From: Sycobia sp. Sy_11
Taxonomy: Eukaryota > Arthropoda > Insecta > Hymenoptera > Epichrysomallidae
Reading direction: 5' to 3'
DNA: 64,000 nt
Assembly: GCA_018907035.1 (NCBI GenBank)
Contig: JACCIC010000124.1
Location: 752,501 to 816,500, forward strand
The notes under the pieces were generated by a model. The model was not told the DNA's origin, ran no database searches, and was given only the letters and a program-made list of their open reading frames with translations. Shown piece after piece: positions 56,048-64,000 of this stretch (the first letter of the stretch is position 1; the number at the start of each line of letters is the position of its first letter). Made by a program: the position numbers and the translations under genes.

Positions 56048-57270
56048 GAACACTACTTCAGACAAATAACACAATCTTTATTCGAATTTGTTTTTTAAAT
56101 TTTGTAATATAGATGGATAAAAACAATTGAAATTTGTTTTCAAATATTATATAATTTTTATTAATTTATTATTTTCCAAAATACGCTGATTTAGAATAAG
56201 TAATTAAAAAATAATTTAATACAACCAATAAAATAATCTATTTTAGATAAATATCAAATAATAATTTAATTATTTTTTTAAATTACATAATTTTATATAA
56301 AGAATAGTCTAGAGTGCCTTTACCCGATAGAATCAAGTACGGTTCTGTCAAATTATAGATTACCATTCCAATTTTAGATTATAAATACAGATTTATAAGA
56401 TAAAATTGTAAAAAAAATAATACAATAAAAATGTAATTCTAAATAAAAAAGTGAACGGCAGTCCTGACAAATTCAAATTTATTTAGATAATAAGCAAAAC
56501 TATAAAAATTTAATATTTTTATTTACTACTTTCATATTATAGCATTGCAATAACAAAACTAATATTTTATACATAAAGCCAATAAAATGCAAATATTGAA
56601 TTTCTTTATATCCAAAAATTATACGTGTAAAGAATGTCAACTTGGTTTTCTATAAAATGACGAAGAAAAATTCCTTAGACTACATTCCTGGTACTAAAAA
56701 ATAGTTCCAAATTTAAGTGTAGAAAAAAGGAGTTATAATGGCTAATTTATTGCGCAATAATAGATTAAAAGTAGAATTTCACAGGAATACTAAAAAATTA
56801 GAAACAAATCAAAGAATGACCAACAAAAGCTGAAAAAATACTTTCAAAACTTTCAGATCAGAATCGAAAATTAGCGTTATACATCACCTCGTAGGCATCT
56901 AATAATTTTGAGTAGGCTCAAATCTAGTCACTACGAACTAAAAATAATTGAACTATTATGGTTATAAAATAGACAAATCTTAGAATGAAAAATTTCAACA
57001 TTGTTAAAGTAAAATTAAGAAAACGGTATAAACTAGGTCCTTTTATTTCTGTCTAGTAAATAATAATTTTATTTCAAATGCAAGTTTTAATTACTATACT
57101 GCAAGAAATGAATTTCTATTTATTGATTAATAATTTATTATGTTATTTGTTTAATAAAAAATAATTTAATAGAATACATAAACTAACAGCTTGAAAGAAT
57201 TAGAAAATAATAAAGTCTATTGTGTATTGGATTTTGTCATCCTAAAAATTAAGTATAATAATTAATTTTA
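54666..57270. other. AT-rich DNA between inverted repeats, right part
   Basis: No recognisable gene. A (TA)n array occupies about 56002-56045. The frame at 55011-55220 is lysine/asparagine-rich and unremarkable. Confidence 0.5.
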
Positions 57271-57652
57271 CAATGGAAGAAAGGAAAGTCTTGATATTCT
57301 GCAGAATCAAAAATTCGTCTGCATTATGAAGCTGGCATGAGAGTTTGGGTCTGAATTACTTTTTGATGCTCGTACGCATATTAGATATGTTTTGGCTTAG
57401 CTTCTGTAATGATATAAACGAAAACAGCAGCGTTGCATTGGACAAAAGCATATAACTATATCTATATAGATTTATTGTCGACGTCACAGCTCGTGACGTA
57501 GGCAAATGCGCACATTAATTTAGGCTGACGTAGCTGTGACGTCGCGTTGACGCGTTAGTGTATCACTTAAGTCTGTAAGGGCGCACGTTCCCGGTGCTCG
57601 AAAATCATTGAGGCTTTCGTATATGGCATCGGCAATCTCTCCTTATTAGCTC
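57271..57652 (-). repeat. right copy of the inverted 380-bp repeat pair
   Basis: Partner of 51535-51917. The central palindrome is partly eroded (GACGTCACAGCTCGTGACGTAG), but several ACGTCA/TGACGT words remain. A TATAAAAGC box lies just outside at 57679. Confidence 0.82.
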
Positions 57653-58013
57653 TGGTCTAAAGGCTATGGCGCTGGTCTATAAAAGCTTGGCCTTCTTTTA
57701 GAGAAATTTGTCAAATCCCGACACTCGAAAGGTTAATCTAATACATAGTGCAATCATCCATGCCCCATTATATTAAGAGTTAATCAGTTTAAAATAAACT
57801 TCAGAAAAAAATTGACATTATATTTATTTCTAGTCGAACTGATTTTATTTTATATCACGGAATCTAAAAGTAATGGGAGACAACGAGCACGTCATTGTTT
57901 TATTTTCAACAACGAGAAAACTTACGGTGCGCTCATCGATTTGCCCTCTCCTATACTTAAAACTGAGGATACAATATTAACGGGAAAGATAGCGAGTGAG
58001 AGGGAGAGCGAGA

Positions 58014-58083
<70 letters not shown>

Positions 58084-59587
58084 AAACATCTTTTTTACAC
58101 TATCTTTCCATATTCGCTAAGGTGTGTGTATAAAAAATACACAGAGTAAAATGTATGTTTGTTTTCTTAGGCAGACCTTTATGTATAATTCGATATGCGG
58201 AGTGCCCAGAGAACGAGTGCGCGATGCACATGTTTTATTATTCTGAGACGCGCCGGGCCTAAGTTTATCACCGAATTGAATGCGACGAAAATACATACGC
58301 CTTTCTCGACCTCTCTCTCACTCTTTCACCATGACAAACTTTCTTGCCATCGAAGATAAAGATCTACCTTTAATTTCTAGTTACAGCTTCTCGACCGAAC
58401 ATCCCAATCCGTCGTTTTTGATTGCCTATTCAAAATTGGTTTTTCATTTCCTATTCAAACTCAAAAACTAACATCTATTTATTAATTTTTTTTTCTATTA
58501 TTGCATTTAGATTTTCATAATATATACAGCTGTTTTAATATATATATAGTAAGAAACAGGTGGTATATTGAAGCGAGCTCCGGATCCATATACCTGCTCT
58601 CTATATACAATAAATTTTTTATCTAAAAACTGAAGAGTAAACGAAGGACTACTAAAATTAAATATAGAAATATTGTACTATACATATAGAATACTTCAAC
58701 AAACAACTGCTTGAAAAAATAAACGTTCAAGAACTATTACAATACTAATAATAGACGGTATGTGTGAAAGTTTACAGAAGAATTAATCTACATAGATGAT
58801 CGGTCTTTGATACAATCCACGTTTCGGCTCTAAAATGTTCCTTGGCCGCTATAGTAAGTGTTACCAGATGTTAGTCAACCTAAATCGCGATAAATGAACG
58901 CGAATATTAGTCCAGATGGATAGGAGAGATGTTGTAGCAAAATCAAAATCAATCTAGGTGAATTTCCAAACTGTACGAGTTACTAACATTTTCTCCAACG
59001 CTGATTTTTTTACATTAAGTGGTGGCTGTGGATGTATAAAATAATACCCTAAATTAATGGGATTGTAGCAGGTTCGAAAAATGTTTATTTATTGCAAAAC
59101 AGCAAGAAAATGCTCTTTTTTAAAGTCGAAACTTCTTACTCGACTCAACTCCGATGGAGATCAACCCAACAAATTTTCAGGCCGGCTACCTGAAAGCGTT
59201 ACGGAAATGACGTATTAACCGTTAGCCCCACTCCTTTGCACACTCGTTCTGTTTCTCATTCTCTCACATGCTCCTCATCCTCCACTCGCCCCCTCTCATT
59301 CTCTCTTCCTCATGAGTATATATATATGGAGGCTTTGTAAATTAGACGCTTTGCGAGAAATAGCACTATAGAGCTATATAGGGCGTATATAGCAAAAATT
59401 ATTGAATGGGTTACTACGCTATATATTATCTACCTCGCTCTCTCTCCCTACGTAGTATTATATAGGGGAGATTAGAGGATTCTGTTATAATAGTTTAGAG
59501 AACCAAAAGAAATTATTTTGCCGCAGGTACAATAAATAGGTGTACAGACAATTAAGACAAGAGATTATATCCAATGAAAGCATCTTA
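57653..59587. other. spacer with (GA)n and unassigned patches
   Basis: A GA array at 58008-58077 is read through by a meaningless frame. Patches at 58180-58320, 58780-59000 and 59140-59310 are less AT-rich, but I recognise nothing in them. Confidence 0.45.
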
Positions 59588-60450
59588 AGAGATCAGATAA
59601 TTAAGTAATGCGATTTATTTTATTTCTCGGCCTGTGGTAAGACTGCGAACCTGTAACTCCGCCACCGTAATAGTAAATCCCTACTCTCTCGATTGGACAT
59701 TGATGACCCTTATACGATCATTTCTTCGCCAACCGTTTAGTGTTTTATAACAACGCGCGAGTAGTCCATGTCACGAAAATAGAACGGAGAAATTTAGAGC
59801 AACGGTGTGCGATAAAATTTTGTGTGAAGCTCGGCGAAACTGCGATAGAAACTTATAAAAACGTGCTTATAATGTATGGTAGTGATGCCCTGAGTTGTAG
59901 TCAGGTGCTTCCGAGGCATGCGGATTTTAAAAAAGCCGTGAGAGCGTCAAAGACAAGGCGCAAAGCGGAAGGCCAATTCAAGTGCGAACCGACACGTATC
60001 GCAGCGCGTCCGCGCCCTTGTTCGTCAAGACCGGAGACTAACCATTCGAATGTTGGCTGACGAATTGAATCTTAATCGGGAAGCAGTTACAAAGATGTTA
60101 ACTGAACATTTTACGATGAAAAAATTGTGCGCGAAGATGGTACCGAAGAACCTATCAGATGAACAAAAAGCCCACCGAATGAACATCGCTCAAGATTGTT
60201 TCGAGCAGGTTGAAAGTGATCCTACTCTTCTCGATCGAGTTATTACTGCTGATGAAAGTTGATTCTTTCAATATGACTCCGAAAGTAAACGACAAAGCCA
60301 ACAGTGGCTGTCCCTTGGACTGCCAACGCCAAAGATGGCGAGAATGCGTAAGTCCAAAATGAAAATCATGTTCATTTGCTTCTTGGACAGCAAAGGGATG
60401 GTTCACAAATTGCTTGTATCGCCTGGACAAACCGTAAATCAAGTATTCAG
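59588..60450 (+). mobile_element. mariner, 3'-truncated sister of the 32147 element
   Basis: The 5' end reads AGAGATCAGATAATTAAGTA after a TA, matching the 3' inverted repeat of the element at 32147-33474. The untranslated part (CTCCGCCACCGTAA) and transposase (KFCVKLGETAIETYKNVL, MLADELNLNREAV, LLDRVITADES, then a TGA at 60260-60262) follow the same plan. It breaks off at about 60450 after SPGQTVNQVF, before the second aspartate. Confidence 0.83.
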
Positions 60451-61150
60451 TTAAATAAACCGTATAAACTATTTAGAGAAATTAATTTGCATCTTACAGC
60501 ATATTATAATTTTTATCATTAGAGTTTTTGTTGGTTGTAATGGAATGCGAAGTTATAATTTTTTAAATTTAATTTCTTCAAAAAATTTTTAGGAAAAAAT
60601 TTGTTTTTTCTTCATTGTTATGAACTATTATTATGTGAACAGACTCGTGCAGGTGGTAATACCTACCTTATACTTTACTTTACTGTCTGTTCAAAACTTC
60701 ATAACAAAACTACAAGTTCATATAACTTATATAAAAAGTTTATATATTGTTACATATTATATACAACTTATATAATAAATAAATGCTATTCATATATTGC
60801 ATTATATTGCATTATAATATAATGCAATTTACTAAAAAATATAATTTACATTTTACTACCACACGAAAAAAAATGTAAATTTAGCTAAATCAATTTTAGT
60901 AAAAGTGTATTTATTTGAATCCAACAAATATTTGTTTAACTTCTATATATTTGAAACACAAATCTACATATTTCAAACAAATGGATATTTTGCAATTTGA
61001 AATAACCTATATTTTTGAAACCTACAGATTTATTTGACTACAGGTTTATTTTAATACAAAAAATATATCTATTTATTGCACTAAATAAATGATTTAAAAA
61101 TGATAAATATTTCTTGACTTTTACTAAACAGAATTATATATAAGTAGATA
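60451..61150. other. AT-rich spacer
   Basis: No gene recognised. Confidence 0.5.
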
Positions 61151-61287
61151 GGCTATAGGCATACTGGTACATAGGCATTCTAGCACAGTCAAAACTGTGC
61201 CAGAACATACACATTAATTCTGGTACACTTTCGCTCCTCAAAATTGTGTCAGTATCGGGCCTTGAAAAGTGCCATTATGTCTATAGC
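61151..61287. mobile_element. small MITE, about 137 bp
   Basis: The ends GGCTATAGGCATACTGGTAC (61151-61170) and GTGCCATTATGTCTATAGC (61269-61287) are inverted repeats with about three mismatches. Inside, GCACAGTCAAAACTGTGC forms a further hairpin. No coding capacity; the parent transposon is unknown. Confidence 0.6.
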
Positions 61288-61364
61288 TATAATTTCTACT
61301 TTTTTTTTTATTTTTCTATTGCTTGCTAATAGAGGAGTGATAGAATAATTTCATGCATTTCTCT

Positions 61365-62127
61365 TTAAAATATTATCCAATGTAAGCCGAGAATGGCAAA
61401 ACGATGTTTCTTCAATTGATTGGAAGTTTTAACTGCCCAGATATGCTTGTTAGCGCTTAATAGATCAGGATATTCAAATAGTTGCCATGGACGATAACAC
61501 ATCGAGATAGGATTATCCTTGCCAATGAAATTTAAAAGTTGTATTGTTTGTTTATCAGATGCAATGATATAAGGCACGAACCATTCAATCTTGGTTATTT
61601 TTATATCACATTCTTCATATGTACTATTATTACCGTCTGCAGTACCTTCCTGGATTGTTGCATTAATGTTCGATCTTGATCTTATGAGAATAAGTTCATG
61701 CTTCTTACTACTATTTTTTGTAATCTTCTACAAAGCCCACATGAGCTTGCATTTCAGCATACTCAGTGGAATAGCAACTTTAAAGTTTCTTTGTCTATGT
61801 ACCAGAAATTTTGACGTTTCTTCATTGCCAAGCCACCCTGCATTTTCAAGTATTAGTCTTATTAGGAATAAACGAAGTCTACCCTTTCGCCACACTATTT
61901 AATCCGACATGTTTACTTTTATCTATTTCCACTCTATTCATTTCATAGCAAATTTCATTAAACAGATGACAAATAGCATTGTTAACAAATCTATATTTCA
62001 TTGCTAAGTTGCCATCAGGTTCTTCAAACTTTCCAGTAATATGGTTAGAGCTTTGTGATGGTAGGCGACATAAATCTGGATGTTGGATAGAAATACGAAT
62101 TTCGGTATTGTTATCAAAGCTTAGCAC
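61365..62127 (-). pseudogene. remnant of a recurrent insect protein family, possibly a virus-like-element structural protein
   Basis: N-terminal part at 62127-61880: MLSFDNNTEIRISIQ, DLCRLPSQSS, then NNAICHLFNEICYEMNRVEID. After a damaged middle with stops and shifts (61870-61700) comes HELILIRSRSN near 61680. The C-terminal frame (61690-61365) has ITKIEWFVPYII, QTIQLLNFIG, MCYRPWQLFEYP and HIWAVKTSNQLKKHRFAILGL. From memory, uncharacterised insect proteins of this pattern are widespread and multi-copy. I suspect, without proof, a jelly-roll capsid-like protein of Polinton-type elements. Confidence 0.5.
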
Positions 62128-62828
62128 TGTGTATGGTTAGTGGGTGCGGATTTCATTTTGAGTAATCGACTCATCGAATACAACACAGGATTGAATTTTT
62201 AGAATTTGTGACGTTGCTGACTACCTACCCTTGTTGCATGTTCCCCTTACCTCTGTCTTGTTCGAAATCTCTACTATCCTTCGAGCGGAGTATCCGAGAA
62301 AGGACGCGGGAAAAGAATCTTGCGATCAAGAAACAAGTTGCGGGATGTTGTTGGATAATACAGAAAAAAAGAAAGAATCACCGGAAGTTAAAAGGAAGAT
62401 TATAATATTTTATTTTAAATATCATCTTACTGGCGATTATATATATACAGCTTTCAATTTACAAATACACTTCTCGCGGTCACTTTATCCCGCTCGTGTA
62501 TTCTCACGCATTTGTAAAATGACCGCCTCGAATTCTATTCGTCAGCGATCCTCTTCGCGCCAACCCCTCCCGTCACTCCCATCACTCTCTCAAGCGTATA
62601 ACCAAATTCCATCCGGTTAGCGTGGCCAGCCCACACTGCCCACTGGCTTCCTCGGGGCAAACTCATTTCCACACTACAAACCCGGAGGCGGGATGCCAGG
62701 ACGTGCAGGAATACCATTGTACACAAAAACAATGATTTATATAAAAGCCGCGGTACACTCACAGCTGTCGATAACTCTGCTCCTAAAGATGGTTAGCACG
62801 AAAGCGTCTCCTCGCGCGCAACTGTTTC

Positions 62829-62884
<56 letters not shown>

Positions 62885-64000
62885 TTTCTTCGCTGTACTT
62901 CTCTTCTACCCTCTTTCTCTATCTTTCATGCCGTTGTATTTCTTTCTCTTCCTCTCCGCGGTTGCATTTCTATCTCTATCCCTCTCGCTGTCCATTGCAT
63001 TCTATACCTATCTCTACCACTACGAAATTTCTCTCTCTACCTCTCTATCCCTCTCTCTATCTCTCTAGAATTCGACGCCTTTTCTACTTTTTTCACATCC
63101 AAAACCCGCACAAAAGTTCTATCAACGCAAAACTAGACTTTACTTTTCACACAATGTGCTACTGACAGTGAAGATCGATCTGCGTCTTTTTCATCGTATT
63201 CTTCAATCTTCCCCGATATCGACCAATCAACACCTTCCATTGCTTCTTCTTCCGATACGCGCTGTGGGACACGTCTTATACCGTTGTGTTGGTTTTTACG
63301 TCGGCGTCGTCGTCTTCTGCCGTGCGACAGATTTTAATTTGCCTGCCTAGTATATATATATATATGTATACGATCGGTAGTGTGCTCGCTTTCCACCTGG
63401 TGTCCTACCTGTCGCTCGTCCAGCCTGACCCGATCGAGGAGCTGCTACGTTGAAGCAGCTTCGCCGTGTGCCATATGCTGTCATGCTGTGGCTGCTAATA
63501 TCTACCGCCTTCTCACTTGTTTTCTTTTTTCAGGCTTCGTATTCTTCACGGATGAGCTGGTATCGTGGTGAGTTGCCATATATGGTGTGTTTCCCGTGGA
63601 AAATCTTCGCCACGGCTTATCTGATGGTGTTCGTGTATCATACATCGTTGCTGCCACGTGGTTCTAGCACCTCTTTCTTCTGATACGTAGGTGGACAAGG
63701 GTGTTTTCCGTGTTTGCAGGTGTACCCAGACATCTTTTCCTTCTTTATGTTTCATTTTATTGTCCTAGATTTTTCTTTCCGTGCGCGTAATTCATTATAT
63801 GTGATTCCTGGGGTTGCACAGGAGGTTATCTTCTCTCTCTTGCTCCTACACTCGCTTTCTGTTTTTCTCATTCTTTCTCCGTTGTCACCTTCTCTGCCTC
63901 CTTAGTTTGTTTTTCCTTGTTTATGTATTCATCCTACTTCTTTTGTTTATCTCTTTTTCCCTTTACACAATTTCTCGCTCTACAAATATATTTCCACTAT
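62128..64000 (+). other. pyrimidine-skewed, GC-richer region with possible promoter and splice sites
   Basis: From about 62820 the plus strand is strongly C/T-rich to the end of the window, starting with a (CT)n array at 62835-62882. A TATA box, TATATAAAAG (62738-62747), lies upstream. At 63515-63533 a long polypyrimidine run ends in CAG, and 34 bases later GTGAGT occurs (63568), which could bound a tiny exon. A second TTTGCAG lies at 63714-63720. Reading frames here are low-complexity or short and resemble no protein. It may be the start or an intron of a gene extending past the window. Confidence 0.35.

Noticed and set aside
57812..58120. 102-codon frame ending in long Arg-Glu repeats.
   Set aside because: It reads through a (GA)n microsatellite.
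62693..63136. 147-codon frame with Ser-Leu repeats.
   Set aside because: It reads through (CT)n and pyrimidine-rich DNA; composition artefact.

Overview
The window looks like a transposon graveyard from an AT-rich insect genome, most likely a hymenopteran such as an ant. That assignment is inference: it rests on the crowd of mariner/Tc1 copies of several subfamilies, BEL/Pao and Ty3/Gypsy retroelements, an R1-like LINE, Helitron ends, Polinton remnants and very many dinucleotide arrays. I found no convincing host protein-coding gene, no rRNA and no CRISPR. The only long undamaged reading frame of a recognisable family is a mariner transposase at 21555-22598 on the minus strand.

Layout. 1-3.1 kb: two mariner elements, the second complete with TIRs and a TA duplication. 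3.5-8.7 kb: a degenerate tandem array followed by Polinton/Maverick remnants (packaging ATPase tail, two associated ORFs, and a protein-primed DNA polymerase B on the other strand). 9.6-10.0 kb: a foldback element with two 164-bp arms about 96% identical. 10.7-12.4 kb: a mariner joined to a BEL/Pao gag-protease scrap. 14.3-25.8 kb: one minus-strand Gypsy element with both LTRs (838 bp, and a 553-bp remnant), primer-binding site, polypurine tract, gag, RT-RNase H, integrase and an unusually long 3' coding extension; its 5' half has been invaded, including by the intact mariner. 26-27.5 kb: a Helitron 5' end and a 60-bp satellite. 27.5-31.1 kb: an R1-like LINE lacking its RT core. 31.1-32.1 kb: Helitron ends and a tRNA-derived SINE with a perfect 13-bp target-site duplication. 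32.1-33.5 kb: a mariner with a sister copy at 59.6 kb. 33.5-38.9 kb: AT-rich, with another Helitron end and a TATA-bearing repeat block. 39-41.6 kb: three mariner/Tc1 scraps. 41.8-47.4 kb: a BEL/Pao element with a 5' LTR and a long open RT-RNase H frame. 47.6-50.8 kb: three more mariner/Tc1 remnants. 51.5-57.7 kb: two 380-bp repeats in inverted orientation around 5.4 kb of AT-rich DNA. 61-64 kb: a small MITE, a remnant of a protein family I associate with virus-like elements, and a pyrimidine-skewed stretch that could border a host gene.

The genes do not form a pathway. What can be read is a history of insertions: mariner inside Gypsy, SINE in AT-rich spacer, BEL against mariner, and repeated use of the same few families. 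The least explained objects are the 164-bp foldback element and its diverged relative at 54 kb, the 60-bp satellite with its inverted tail, the array before the Polinton genes, the inverted 380-bp pair with a CRE-like palindrome, and the long 3' extension of the Gypsy element.
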